In this document: positions 49,041 through 58,622 of the stretch, one piece after another
How the letters are laid out: each line of letters starts with the position of its first letter
Position numbering within the stretch: position 1 is the first letter of the stretch
NCBI GenBank assembly: GCA_026399475.1
Contig: JAPLQY010000069.1
Span: forward strand, 1-64,000
DNA length: 64,000 bases
Source: Rhodocyclales bacterium
Lineage (GTDB): Bacteria > Pseudomonadota > Gammaproteobacteria > Burkholderiales > Rhodocyclaceae
Direction: 5' to 3'
The notes under the pieces: model-generated
The model's database searches: none
What the model saw: only the letters and a program-made list of their open reading frames with translations
What the model was told of the DNA's origin: nothing
Program-made: the position numbers and the translations under genes

Positions 49041-49702
49041 TTTTTGGATTTTGACATGAAGGCTTCCATGGCCGCCTTGCGGTATTCGTTTACTTTCTGT
49101 GCGTGCGGCCGCTCGCCGATCAGCTTGATATAGGCCTTGGCCTGGGGCAGAAATTCGTCGAGAAAATCGCGCCCGTAGATCTTGCGCGTGGCCTGGCTAA
49201 CCAGCGGCAGATGCACCCAGGCCGCGCAATCGGCGTGGGTGAAACTGTCGCCGCCGATGAAGGGCGCAAAGCGGGCCAGGCGTGCCAGGCTCTTGAGACC
49301 CTTTTCGAGCAGCGCGGCGACTTCCGTTTTGGTTTCCTCGGATACCGTGCCGCCAAAGAACGCTTCCGTGTAAAGCCGGCGAGCCGGCAATTCGAGATGC
49401 AGTTCGACGTGTTCGATCAGTTCGCGGCACTTCGCCCGCTCGAAGGCGTCGCGCGGATAGAGCGGGGGCTCGGGCCAGCTGTCTTCGATGAACTCGGTGA
49501 GCACCTGCGATTCGCTCAGTACTCCCCTGGGCGTGCGCAAGAAGGGCACTTTGCCCATCGGCGACTCGGCCAGCATCTCCTCCTTTTGCGACGTCATGAC
49601 GAACGCTTCGGCGAAGGGAACGGCTTTCTCCAGCAGGGAGAGTTTGACCTTGTTGTAGTAGTTGCTGACGGCAAAACCACAAAGGGTAATCGGCATGGTC
49701 AT
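49037..49702 (-). CDS. Glutathione S-transferase family protein
   Basis: 221 residues from MTMPITLCGFAVSNYYNKVK; the frame opens earlier without a ribosome site. Thioredoxin-like N-domain with MGKVPFLRT and SESQVLTEFIEDSWP (the GSH-binding cis-Pro and Glu-Ser), then an all-helical C-domain. Substrate unknown; its place between the ligase and hydratase genes suggests a role with reactive acyl or lipid products. Confidence 0.9.
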   Translation of the reverse strand: MTMPITLCGFAVSNYYNKVKLSLLEKAVPFAEAFVMTSQKEEMLAESPMGKVPFLRTPRGVLSESQVLTEFIEDSWPEPPLYPRDAFERAKCRELIEHVELHLELPARRLYTEAFFGGTVSEETKTEVAALLEKGLKSLARLARFAPFIGGDSFTHADCAAWVHLPLVSQATRKIYGRDFLDEFLPQAKAYIKLIGERPHAQKVNEYRKAAMEAFMSKSKK

Positions 49703-49703
49703 G

Positions 49704-51329
49704 TCATGCTCCCGGAAAGCGATAGTCGCGCAGGCGATCGCGCAGTTGCAACTTGGACAGCTTGCCGGTGGCCGTGTGCGGCAAGTCCTCGACAAAGATC
49801 ACGTCGTCGGGGATCCACCATTTGGCCACCTTGCCCTCGTAGAAGGCGATGAGTTCTTCGCGGCTGACTTCCTGTCCGGCTTTTTTGATTACGACCAGCA
49901 GAGGGCGCTCGTCCCACTTCGGATGGAAGGCGCCGATCACTGCGGCTTCGTTGACCGCCGGGTGTGCGACGGCGATATTCTCGAGGTCGATCGAGGAAAT
50001 CCATTCGCCGCCCGACTTGATGACATCCTTCGAGCGGTCGGTAATCTGCATGTAGCCATCCGGGTCGATGGTGGCCACATCCCCGGTGGGAAACCAGCCA
50101 TCGCGCAGGGCGTCGCCGCCTTCGCTCTTGAAATAGCCGCTGGTGATCCACGGCCCGCGCACCAGCAGATCGCCAAAAGCCTTGCCATCGCGCGGCAGGT
50201 CGTTGCCGTTGCCGTCGACAATTTTCATTTCGACGCCGAAGATGCTGCGGCCCTGGTTGAGGCGGATGCGGTCGCGTTCTGCTGCCGGCAGCGCGAGATG
50301 CTTCTTCTTGTAGGTATTGACGGTGCCCAGCGGACTCATTTCGGTCATGCCCCAGGCATGCAATACGGTTATGTCGAACTGCTCGTCGAAGGCGCGAATC
50401 ATGGCCGGTGGCGCGGCCGAACCGCCGATTACCAGGCGTTTGACGGTGGACAGCTTCAGCTTGTTGGCTTGCAGGTACTGCAGCAGGCCGAGCCAGATGG
50501 TCGGCACGCCGGCCGACATGGTGACGCCTTCTTCCTCGAACATCGAATACAGGCTGGCGCCGTCGAGATGCGGGCCCGGCATGACCAGCTTGGCGCCGGT
50601 CAGGGCGCAGGCATAGGGCAGGCCCCAGGCGTTAACGTGGAACATCGGTACCACGGGCAGGATGCAGTCGCGCGCCGAGGCGCCAAGTCCGTCTGGCATG
50701 GCGGAACCATAGGCATGCAGCACCGTGGAGCGGTGCGAGTAAAGCACACCCTTGGGGTTGCCTGTGGTACCCGACGTGTAGCATAGCGAAGACGCCGTGT
50801 TCTCATCGAACTCCGGCCATTCATAGTCGTCGCTTTGCGCGGCCAGCAGTTCTTCGTAGCAATACAGGTTCGGAATCGCATTGGCCGGCATTTCATCGCG
50901 GCTGCAAAGGGCGATCCAGCCCTTGACGGCCGGGCAATGCGGCACCAGGGCCTCGATCAGGGGGGCGAAGTTCACGTCGAAGAAGATGAAACGGTCGTCC
51001 GCGTGGTTGGCAATATAGGCGATCTGTTCGGGGAACAGGCGCGGGTTGATGGTGTGGCAGATCGCCGCCATGCCCGAGACGGCATAGTAGATCTCGAAAT
51101 GCCGGTGTGTATTCCAGGCCAGGGTACCAATGCGGTCTTCGGCCTTTACGCCGAGCGACAGCAGCACTCGTACCAGTTGCCGCGAGCGGTGGTGGGCATC
51201 GCTGTACGTGTAACGATGCGTTCCGCCGACCGGCAGCCGGGATACGATTTCAGTATCGCTGTGATTCTGGCCAGCGTGCCGCAGGAGCCCTGAAATCATC
51301 AGAGGCCGGTTCATCATCAAGCCTTGCAT
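49704..51329 (-). CDS. Fatty-acid (medium/long chain) acyl-CoA ligase
   Basis: 541 residues. The start at 51329 has AGGAG 8 bases upstream, in preference to the Met codons at residues 5-6. AMP-binding motif [54 protein letters not shown] and the C-terminal Lys in [14 protein letters not shown]. Closest in pattern to AlkK-type ligases. Overlaps queD by 13 bp. Confidence 0.93.
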   Translation of the reverse strand: MQGLMMNRPLMISGLLRHAGQNHSDTEIVSRLPVGGTHRYTYSDAHHRSRQLVRVLLSLGVKAEDRIGTLAWNTHRHFEIYYAVSGMAAICHTINPRLFPEQIAYIANHADDRFIFFDVNFAPLIEALVPHCPAVKGWIALCSRDEMPANAIPNLYCYEELLAAQSDDYEWPEFDENTASSLCYTSGTTGNPKGVLYSHRSTVLHAYGSAMPDGLGASARDCILPVVPMFHVNAWGLPYACALTGAKLVMPGPHLDGASLYSMFEEEGVTMSAGVPTIWLGLLQYLQANKLKLSTVKRLVIGGSAAPPAMIRAFDEQFDITVLHAWGMTEMSPLGTVNTYKKKHLALPAAERDRIRLNQGRSIFGVEMKIVDGNGNDLPRDGKAFGDLLVRGPWITSGYFKSEGGDALRDGWFPTGDVATIDPDGYMQITDRSKDVIKSGGEWISSIDLENIAVAHPAVNEAAVIGAFHPKWDERPLLVVIKKAGQEVSREELIAFYEGKVAKWWIPDDVIFVEDLPHTATGKLSKLQLRDRLRDYRFPGA

Positions 51330-51826
51330 TTGTTGTACTCCTCTCTGTCACTGAAACTTGGTTGGTTTGCGTTCTGGCCGAGGTCTTCGCGTGTGGCGTC
51401 GGCCCAGCAATTGGGGGTCTCGTAAAGCCGGATGCGCTCAAGATGCAGATGATTGCCGTAGCTGTCACGGTACAGCGGATCCAGGATCGAAAAGGCGATG
51501 CGGGCCAGGTTCTCGGCGGTCGGGACGGCGTCGAGCAAGACAGTCTTGTGGTCCGGCAAGCTGCCGAGGAAGTCCACCACGGCCTGGTCGTCGCGCCAGA
51601 CCAGAAAGGCATGGTCCCAGACATCGACCACATGCTGTTTGGCGATGGCTTTGACCTCGGAAAAATCCATCACCATGCCGTCGTCCGGGCGTCCTGCTGC
51701 GTCTATGACCCCCCCGCCGAGCGTGATTTCAAGTGCGTAGCGGTGGCCATGCAGGTGGCGGCACTGGCTCTGATGATTCGGGATTCGATGGCCCGCATCG
51801 AATTCGAGGCGACGGGTTATGCGCAT
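51317..51826 (-). CDS. queD: 6-Carboxytetrahydropterin synthase QueD
   Basis: 169 residues from MRITRRLEFDAGHR; the frame extends antisense into the radical SAM gene but that is not coding. Zinc ligands in FDAGHRIP and CRHLHGHRY, DFSEVKAIA, DHAFL, PTAENLA. First steps of queuosine synthesis, or a related pterin role. queC and queE are not visible nearby. Confidence 0.92.
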   Translation of the reverse strand: MRITRRLEFDAGHRIPNHQSQCRHLHGHRYALEITLGGGVIDAAGRPDDGMVMDFSEVKAIAKQHVVDVWDHAFLVWRDDQAVVDFLGSLPDHKTVLLDAVPTAENLARIAFSILDPLYRDSYGNHLHLERIRLYETPNCWADATREDLGQNANQPSFSDREEYNKCKA

Positions 51827-51934
51827 GGTCGGGATGTGTGGCAAAGTCGCGGATGAGTCGGCGCGCATTATAGCCGGCCCGCAGCGCTGTCCGGCCAACT
51901 CCGACTTTCGGTTTTTCGCTCCTGTCGATCCCCC

Positions 51935-52780
51935 ATGTCCCGCATTCTGCTCAAAACTGACGACCATTCCCGCGACAGCGCCGGCATGCGCTATGTATAT
52001 CCGGTGATTTCGCGCAGGGCCGGTGGCGTTTCGGTCGGCATCAACCTGAATCCCAACAATGCCTGCAACTGGCGTTGCGTCTATTGTCAGGTTCCCGATC
52101 TGCAGCGCGGCGGGCCGCCGCCGATCGATCTGGCGCTGCTCGAGCGGGAACTGAACGATTTCCTGCAGCGGGCCGGCTCGGGCGACTTCATGGCAACGCG
52201 CGTTCCTGAAGGTGTGCGGCGACTGGTCGATGTGGCGTTTTCCGGGAATGGCGAGCCGACCAGCGCTGCCGAGTTCGCCGCGGCCGTGGCGCTTGTCGAG
52301 CAAGTGCTGGACACGCATGGCCTGGCTGGCACAGTAGTCATGCGCCTGATCACGAATGGAAGCCTGCTCGACCGCAAGGCGGTGCAAACCGGCATTGCGC
52401 GAATCGGCCGGGCAGGGGGCGAGGTCTGGTTCAAGATCGATTCCGGCACGTCGGCCGGGCTGGCTCGCATCAACGGTACCCGCGTCCGGCCTGAACTTGT
52501 GGCGCGACGCCTGGCATGTTGCGCAGCGCTGGCGCCAACCTGGGTACAGACCTGTTTGTTCCGGATGGATGGCGAAGTTCCTGCGGAACCGGAACTGCAA
52601 GCCTATCTGGCGCTGCTTGCTCCCCTGGCGCCGGCGCTGGCCGGCGTGCATCTCTACAGCCTGGCGCGGCCATCGCTGCAAAAAGAAGCGCCCCGGCTGG
52701 GGCGCATGGAAGCGGCGTGGATGGAGGAAGCGGCGGAGCGAATCCGCCAGCTTGGGCTGACAGTGCGCGTCAGCCCGTGA
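51935..52780 (+). CDS. Radical SAM protein of unknown function
   Basis: 281 residues with CNWRCVYC (CX3CX2C cluster motif), the glycine-rich FSGNGEPTSA, and WFKIDSGTSAG in the barrel. The protein lacks extra Cys clusters. Similar short radical SAM proteins are of unknown function. It is divergent from queD (108 bp), but is not an obvious QueE because the lengths and motifs differ. Confidence 0.85.
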   Translation: MSRILLKTDDHSRDSAGMRYVYPVISRRAGGVSVGINLNPNNACNWRCVYCQVPDLQRGGPPPIDLALLERELNDFLQRAGSGDFMATRVPEGVRRLVDVAFSGNGEPTSAAEFAAAVALVEQVLDTHGLAGTVVMRLITNGSLLDRKAVQTGIARIGRAGGEVWFKIDSGTSAGLARINGTRVRPELVARRLACCAALAPTWVQTCLFRMDGEVPAEPELQAYLALLAPLAPALAGVHLYSLARPSLQKEAPRLGRMEAAWMEEAAERIRQLGLTVRVSP

Positions 52781-52820
52781 TCGAAATTCCCGGCATGCAA
52801 AGCACCGGGCATCAAGCGTC

Positions 52821-53114
52821 CTACTTGCCCTTGCTTGCGGCTTTGGCTTCTTTTTTCAGTTCCTTGAACAGGGCAGACTTGGCCGAGCGCAGATACTCGA
52901 CGACTTCATAGTCTTCACGCCGGATCTTCTGGATGTCGATCTGCTCGACGTGCACCAGGCGCAGCAGTTGCTGAACCGGGCGCGGCATGTTGCGACCGCT
53001 CTCGTAACGCGATCCGCCGCTCTGGGTCACGCCGAGTTTGGCCCAGAACTGCTGCTGATTCATGCCCAGCTTGCGGCGTATTTCGCGGGCATCAATCTTG
53101 TCGTTGGCCTTCAT
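52821..53114 (-). CDS. Small XRE/HTH transcriptional regulator
   Basis: 97 residues: helix-turn-helix REIRRKLGMNQQQFWAKLGVTQSGGSRYESGR followed by a Lys-rich tail (AKSALFKELKKEAKAASKGK). Alone between the radical SAM gene and lysC. Target unknown. Confidence 0.85.
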   Translation of the reverse strand: MKANDKIDAREIRRKLGMNQQQFWAKLGVTQSGGSRYESGRNMPRPVQQLLRLVHVEQIDIQKIRREDYEVVEYLRSAKSALFKELKKEAKAASKGK

Positions 53115-53354
53115 CTACTCACTCCTTTTGCGTATTGTCATCAGGCGAATCGGGATATTACGGGCGCCTAACGTCTATTACCGAAGTAATATGTCGGCGA
53201 CTATAGGACAAATTCTTCTGCCATACAAGAAAATTGTAGCGGCATTAGTACGTGGGGATAGCCGGGGCGCAGAAATGGTTATTGTCCGGTGGCTGGTTGG
53301 GTGGCGGAAACTATCGGGTAAAATTCGGGATTCTCCAACTTACGAACCACGGCA

Positions 53355-54596
53355 ATGGCATTGATAGTTCAGAAATACGGCGGCACATCGATGGGTTCGC
53401 CGGACCGCATTCGCAGCGTCGCCAAGCGCGTTGCGCGCTGGAAGGCACAGGGGCATCAACTGGTGGTGGTGGTTTCCGCCATGAGCGGCGAGACCAATCG
53501 CCTGATTGCCCTGGCCAACGAGGTTTCACCGCAGCCCGACGCCCGCGAACTCGATGTGATGATTTCCACCGGCGAGCAGGTCACGATTGCCCTTTTGGCC
53601 ATGGCGATCAGGGATCTCGGTCTCAAGGCCAAGAGCTACACCGGTGGCCAGGTAAAAGTGCTGACCGACAGCACATTCACCAAGGCGCGCATTCTCGAGA
53701 TCGATGATGCCAATATGCGCCGCGACCTCGATGACGATAAGGTGATCATCGTCGCCGGCTTTCAGGGAGTTGACGCCGACGGCAACATCACCACGCTGGG
53801 GCGTGGCGGCTCGGATACCTCGGCCGTTGCGCTGGCGGCCGCACTGACGGCGGACGAATGCCAGATCTATACCGACGTCGACGGCGTCTATACCACCGAC
53901 CCGCGCATCGTGCCCGAGGCGAGGAAGCTGGATCGCATCACCTTCGAGGAAATGCTCGAAATGGCCAGCCTCGGCTCCAAGGTGCTGCAGATCCGGTCCG
54001 TCGAATTCGCCGGCAAGTACAAGGTCAAGTTGCGTGTGCTCTCCAGCTTCGAGGAAGAAGGCCAGGAGACCAGCGGCACGCTCATCACTCTCGAGGACGA
54101 AAACACCATGGAACAACCCATCATCTCCGGCATCGCCTTCAACCGCGACGAGGCCAAGCTTACGGTGCTCGGCGTGCCCGACCGCCCCGGCATTGCCTAC
54201 CAGATACTTGGCCCGATCGCCGATGCCAACATTGACGTCGACATGATCATCCAGAACGTCGGCCACGATGGCACGACCGACTTTTCCTTCACGGTCAATC
54301 GCGGCGAATTCGTCCGCACCAAGAAGCTTCTGGAAGAGCAGATCAAGCCGCACATTGGCGCGCGCGCCATCGAAGGCGACAACAAGATCTGCAAGGTGTC
54401 TGCCGTGGGCGTCGGCATGCGCTCGCACCCTGGCGTCGCCAGCAAGATGTTCCGCACCCTGGCCGAAGAGGGCATCAACATCCAGATGATCTCGACCTCG
54501 GAGATCAAGATCTCGGTGGTGGTCGACGAGAAGTACCTCGAACTGGCCGTGCGGGTTCTGCACAAGGTGTTTGAACTGGATCAGCAGCCGGCGTAA
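53355..54596 (+). CDS. lysC: Aspartokinase
   Basis: 413 residues: kinase start VQKYGGTSMGSPDRI, GRGGSDTSAVALAAAL, TDVDGVYTTDPR, then two ACT domains (AFNRDEAKLTVLGVPDRPG and VGMRSHPGVASKMF) for feedback control by Lys/Thr. First step of the aspartate family; dapA is elsewhere in the window. A strong terminator follows. Confidence 0.97.
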   Translation: MALIVQKYGGTSMGSPDRIRSVAKRVARWKAQGHQLVVVVSAMSGETNRLIALANEVSPQPDARELDVMISTGEQVTIALLAMAIRDLGLKAKSYTGGQVKVLTDSTFTKARILEIDDANMRRDLDDDKVIIVAGFQGVDADGNITTLGRGGSDTSAVALAAALTADECQIYTDVDGVYTTDPRIVPEARKLDRITFEEMLEMASLGSKVLQIRSVEFAGKYKVKLRVLSSFEEEGQETSGTLITLEDENTMEQPIISGIAFNRDEAKLTVLGVPDRPGIAYQILGPIADANIDVDMIIQNVGHDGTTDFSFTVNRGEFVRTKKLLEEQIKPHIGARAIEGDNKICKVSAVGVGMRSHPGVASKMFRTLAEEGINIQMISTSEIKISVVVDEKYLELAVRVLHKVFELDQQPA

Positions 54597-54610
54597 ACCT
54601 TCTGCCGTGC

Positions 54611-54647
54611 AAAAACAAACCCCGGCGCATGGCCGGGGTTTGTTTTT
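54611..54647. terminator. Bidirectional terminator after lysC
   Basis: AAAAACAAACCCCGGC and GCCGGGGTTTGTTTTT form a long perfect stem with a small loop, between convergent genes. Confidence 0.93.
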
Positions 54648-54653
54648 CTGGGG

Positions 54654-55145
54654 TCAGAACACGCCCATGGCGAGGCCGCTCGCCAGCGTGGCGCCGAGTT
54701 CCCGGCAACGGTCGAGGTCTGCCGCAGCTATGGTTTTCGGCGCAAGAATCTGCTCCGGTGTCTGTGCGCGAGTGCAAACGATCAGCTCGTCGGCTACAGC
54801 CCTCAGGCGCCAGCCGGTGGCGATGCGCTCGATCTGCCGCACGGCATTCTGCCCGTCGCTGCCGGCGCAGATCAGCACTGCGTAGGGCCGGCCATTGATC
54901 CAGTCGAACGCGGGGTAGTAGCAGCGATCGAAAAAATCCTTCATCAGTCCCGAGATCGCGGCGAGGTTTTCCGGCGTGGCAAACACGTAGGCATCGGCCG
55001 CGAGCACATCGGTCGCCTGCGCGACGGATGCATGCAGCAGGCGTGTCGCCACGCCGCTCTCGCTAGCAGCGCCGGCAACCAGCGCCCGCGCCATCTGTTC
55101 GGTTCCGCCGGTCATCGAGTGGTACACGACGAGCAGGGTTTTCAT
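54654..55145 (-). CDS. Flavodoxin-like NAD(P)H-dependent protein
   Basis: 163 residues: FMN-phosphate loop VVYHSMTGGTEQMA, VFATPENLAAISGLMKDFFDR, and LICAGSDGQNAV. A small flavodoxin/WrbA-like fold. Electron partner unknown. Last recognisable core gene before the accessory island. Confidence 0.88.
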   Translation of the reverse strand: MKTLLVVYHSMTGGTEQMARALVAGAASESGVATRLLHASVAQATDVLAADAYVFATPENLAAISGLMKDFFDRCYYPAFDWINGRPYAVLICAGSDGQNAVRQIERIATGWRLRAVADELIVCTRAQTPEQILAPKTIAAADLDRCRELGATLASGLAMGVF

Positions 55146-55192
55146 GTCGTGCTGGCTCCTTTTCCTTTTTGGCAGGCCTGCTATGGAGCAGG

Positions 55193-56497
55193 TCAGGGTT
55201 CCGGTTTGGACAAGGATCCCTTCTTCCTTGCTTCGAGTTGCCTTGCCATAGTGTCAGACCTGTTGGCTCGGACTTGCCGCTTCAACGCTTCGGGGTCCGA
55301 GTCCAGATCGCCGGCTGGATAGAGGTTCGGCAAGAGGGACCCAAGAACATGCATTGGGAAGCCTACCCTGACTTTGCCTCTCGGCGAGTCGGAAACCAGG
55401 AAGCCCTCCTGAAGAAGCGCGCTGAGCACGTCCCTTGATGTGCGTTCGGGAAGGCCGGTGATCCGGCTAGCTTCCATTCGCTCAAACTCGCCCATGCTGA
55501 AAGCGTGGACGAAGAGATGGGCCGATTCCGGTTTGAGATCGAATCGGACCTTCCGGAAGTAGTTCTCGGCGCGGAACTTGAGATTGTCCAGGGCGAACAT
55601 TCTCGACATGAATCCGGCCTGGTCGATCGCCGTCTGCATAGCGTAGCTGCAGAACTCCGCCCGCTTTTTCTCGGACAGGTTGCCGCGTCCGTCGAGGGCG
55701 CCCTGTCGCGGCTGATCGGCCCCCGCCAGCTTTCCCTTGTAGTCGTCCGCGGTTTTGGCGAAGCCCCTCGACATCGACCAAAGGCCGGCTCCATTCACAC
55801 CGCAGGCACGCAGCATGGCGTCGATCGCGATCCGCGCCACCCGACCGTTTCCGTCGAGGAAAGGGTGAATCCACGCAAGGCGATGATGGGCGACGAACGA
55901 CGCCAGGATGGCGTCCAGCTTGCCGATCCCGTCCTTTGCGGCCCGTTCGAGTTGCAGCCCATAGACCGCCGCGTAGCGATCCAGGAAGCGGCTCAGCGTG
56001 TCAGCCTTTGGGGCCACATGTATACCCACAGAAACATCCCGTTCGCGGAACTTCCCCGCCTCCATAAGGCTGCCGTCCTTGAGCTTCAGCAGGTCCGCGG
56101 GCAGGTGCGCGCAGAAACGCCGATGGACTTCGAGCAGGAAGGGCAGCAAAGTGTCCTTGGTCAGCGATTGCGAGCGGGCCCATCGATCCGCCTCGATGTG
56201 AGCGAAGGCGAGGCTCTGCAGCTCCTTCTGGTCGGCCTTGTCCTTGACCTCGAACAGTGCCTGATCGATGTCTATGGGCAGCGTGTGGTGACCTTCGATG
56301 AGGTTGCTGTAATAGCAGTTCATCCCCGAGACAAGCTCGGAAAGACTCTTGGCCGTGGCGGGATTGAGCGCGGCATCGAGGCATGCCGACGCCTCGGATA
56401 GGTCGTGGGCCAGTCCGATCAGCGAGTTGTAAACCGGCCGCGATTTATCGATAACTAGCGGTTCCATCTGAGCCGGATCGTCGTATAACTCAATCAT
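55193..56497 (-). CDS. Fic family AMP-transferase (class II autoinhibited)
   Basis: 434 residues from MIELYDDPAQ. The Fic motif HPFLDGNGRVAR is intact (catalytic His). An inhibitory motif SNLIEG lies about 215 residues upstream of it, the arrangement of class II Fic proteins, where the Glu blocks ATP. A C-terminal winged-helix-like part (ITGLPERTSRDVLSALLQ) follows. Fic proteins transfer AMP to Tyr or Thr hydroxyls. It stands alone in the accessory region, with an A/T-rich operator-like repeat upstream. Confidence 0.9.
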   Translation of the reverse strand: MIELYDDPAQMEPLVIDKSRPVYNSLIGLAHDLSEASACLDAALNPATAKSLSELVSGMNCYYSNLIEGHHTLPIDIDQALFEVKDKADQKELQSLAFAHIEADRWARSQSLTKDTLLPFLLEVHRRFCAHLPADLLKLKDGSLMEAGKFRERDVSVGIHVAPKADTLSRFLDRYAAVYGLQLERAAKDGIGKLDAILASFVAHHRLAWIHPFLDGNGRVARIAIDAMLRACGVNGAGLWSMSRGFAKTADDYKGKLAGADQPRQGALDGRGNLSEKKRAEFCSYAMQTAIDQAGFMSRMFALDNLKFRAENYFRKVRFDLKPESAHLFVHAFSMGEFERMEASRITGLPERTSRDVLSALLQEGFLVSDSPRGKVRVGFPMHVLGSLLPNLYPAGDLDSDPEALKRQVRANRSDTMARQLEARKKGSLSKPEP

Positions 56498-56812
56498 GGC
56501 GAGCCTATATATGCCGATGTGGATACGCTGTATATTATCAATATAACAGCATGTTATGTTGTTTTCTACTAATGTTTCTGCCGATGTTATTGCCGAAGCT
56601 CTTGCCGGCATTCTGGCCATGCCTCAAGCTGCTGGATTTGACGCCTGATTGCGCTGAGATCGCACACGCTCGGCGACAAAGAACACCCGCCGGGAAATGA
56701 CCGCAGCCAGCCCTGGCAACTCCATGCGCCATTGAGCCGGATCGCCGGATCATTGGCGCCTGGGCTAGCGTGTAGAATCACATTGTCATTCTCGACAAGA
56801 CAGGAATACCGA
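56498..56812. promoter_or_regulatory. Divergent regulatory region of Fic and NERD-helicase genes
   Basis: The 315-bp gap holds no convincing gene. A/T-rich TATATT-ATC-AATATA (56531-56545) is a perfect 15-bp inverted repeat 34 bp upstream of the Fic start, a candidate operator. GCCGATGT occurs twice (about 56512 and 56580). Confidence 0.45.
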
Positions 56813-58603
56813 GTGGCAGTGCTGATTCCAAGTTACGGGACGTGCGCAGGGCGAATGACATCGGGCGAACGGCGGCTTGCGCAGCGTCTCGAAGCCAAGC
56901 TCGAAGAAGATTACCTGTGCTGGTTCGATGTTCCGGTAGGCTCCACCAACAGCCATCCTGACTTCATCATCCTGCATCCCCGTCGTGGGCTGCTGATTCT
57001 GGAAGTAAAGGACTGGAAGCAGGACACGATCCAGTCGATTACGAAATCCGACGCGGCGATTCTGACTCCCCGAGGCCTGAAGCATGTGCTCAATCCCCTT
57101 GAGCAGGCCCGCCAGTATGCCCATGCGGTCACCAACGTATTGGAGCGCGACAAGCAACTGACCCTCTCCAGTGGCCGGATGGAGGGGCGGCTGACCTTCC
57201 CCTGGGCCTACGGTGTGGTGCTGACGAACATACCGAGGCGAACCTTCGATAGCTCGGGTCTGGCCGAGGTTATTGAACCGCATCGAGTGATCTGCCAGGA
57301 CGAAATGACCGAAGCCATCGATGCGGAGAGCTTCCAGCAGCGGATGTGGGAAATGTTCTCGGTTCGTTTTCAGGGCAACCTGAGCTTGCCGCAGCTCGAT
57401 CGCGTGCGCTGGCATCTGTTCCCGGAGATTCGTTTGCCGGTTCCCCAGGCCGGACTGTTCAACGAAAAGGAACTGGAATCTGTTGAGATTCCCGATCTGA
57501 TGCGGGTGATGGACTTGCAGCAGGAGCAACTGGCCAGGAGTCTCGGCGAAGGCCACCGGGTCATCCATGGCGTCGCCGGCTCCGGCAAAACTTTGATCCT
57601 GGGCTACCGCGCCGAGCAACTCGCCAAGGTGTGCGTCAAGCCTATCCTGGTGCTGTGCTACAACAAGACGCTGGCCGGCAGGCTGGTGCACTGGATGGCG
57701 AGCAAGGGCGTGGCGGACAAGGTGCATGTCCGCAGCTTCCACAGTTGGTGCCACAGCCAGTTGAGCGCCTACAACGTCGGCTTCGCCAACAACCAGGAAG
57801 ACACCAACGCGGTCATGGCGGAAATGGTACAGGCCGTCATTCGCGGTGTCGAGCGTGGGCAGATTCCATCAGGCCAATACGAGGCGGTCCTGATCGACGA
57901 AGGCCACGACTTCAAGCCTGAGTGGCTGAAGCTCGTGGTGCAGATGGTCGACCCGCAGACCAACTCCCTGCTGGTGCTCTACGACGACGCGCAATCGATA
58001 TACGAAGCCGGGCGGCAGAAGAACTTCAGCTTCAAGAGCGTGGGCATCCAGGCACAGGGCCGGACGACCATCCTCAAGGTCAATTACCGCAATACCCAGG
58101 AAATCCTCGAGTTCGCCGCCCAGTTTGCCGGCGAACTATTGAAAGCGACCGAGGCTGAAGAGGACGGCGTCCCGCGGCTGATGCCCATTTCCGCAGGGCG
58201 TCACGGTACAGCGCCCATGGTCGTAAAACTGCCAAGCTTGCAGGCCGAGGGGGCGTGGATTGCCGAACGCCTGAAGGAAGAGCACGGCAAAGGCATTCCC
58301 TGGCGCGACATGGCAATTCTGTATCGGCACTACGACCCGGTATGCAAGGTAGTGCGGACCGAACTGCGCCGTGCCGGCATCCCCAGCACCTGGAAGAAGG
58401 ACGTCACCTTTGTGGAAAGCCAAGACACCGTCAAGCTGCTGCCTTTCCATAGTAGCAAGGGCCTTGAGTACCCGATCGTGGTTATTCCCGGTGCAGGCCT
58501 GCTGCCGACGCCGGCCGATGCCAGCCAGGACGAGGCCAGGCTGCTGTATGTGGCCATGACGCGGGCAACAGCCCAATTGATTGTTACGGGCGCAACGGCC
58601 TAA
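56813..58603 (+). CDS. NERD-domain nuclease/SF1 helicase fusion
   Basis: 596 residues from GTG 56813, preceded by AGGA. N-terminal NERD domain (about 20-130) with DFIILHPRRGLLILEVKDWK, fitting a D...ExK nuclease core. Then a UvrD-like helicase: Walker A HGVAGSGKTLILGYRA, DEGHDFKPEW (motif II), VNYRNTQEI (motif IV), LPFHSSKGLEYPIVVI and YVAMTRATAQL (motifs V-VI). NERD-helicases occur in anti-phage and plasmid-defence contexts; defence is an inference here. Followed after 19 bp by a decayed gene. Confidence 0.9.
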   Translation: MAVLIPSYGTCAGRMTSGERRLAQRLEAKLEEDYLCWFDVPVGSTNSHPDFIILHPRRGLLILEVKDWKQDTIQSITKSDAAILTPRGLKHVLNPLEQARQYAHAVTNVLERDKQLTLSSGRMEGRLTFPWAYGVVLTNIPRRTFDSSGLAEVIEPHRVICQDEMTEAIDAESFQQRMWEMFSVRFQGNLSLPQLDRVRWHLFPEIRLPVPQAGLFNEKELESVEIPDLMRVMDLQQEQLARSLGEGHRVIHGVAGSGKTLILGYRAEQLAKVCVKPILVLCYNKTLAGRLVHWMASKGVADKVHVRSFHSWCHSQLSAYNVGFANNQEDTNAVMAEMVQAVIRGVERGQIPSGQYEAVLIDEGHDFKPEWLKLVVQMVDPQTNSLLVLYDDAQSIYEAGRQKNFSFKSVGIQAQGRTTILKVNYRNTQEILEFAAQFAGELLKATEAEEDGVPRLMPISAGRHGTAPMVVKLPSLQAEGAWIAERLKEEHGKGIPWRDMAILYRHYDPVCKVVRTELRRAGIPSTWKKDVTFVESQDTVKLLPFHSSKGLEYPIVVIPGAGLLPTPADASQDEARLLYVAMTRATAQLIVTGATA

Positions 58604-58622
58604 CCTACCCGGAGACAAGAAA

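Noticed and set aside
51317-52681. 454-codon form of queD
   Set aside because: The extension is antisense to the radical SAM gene; QueD proteins are short and begin near 51826.
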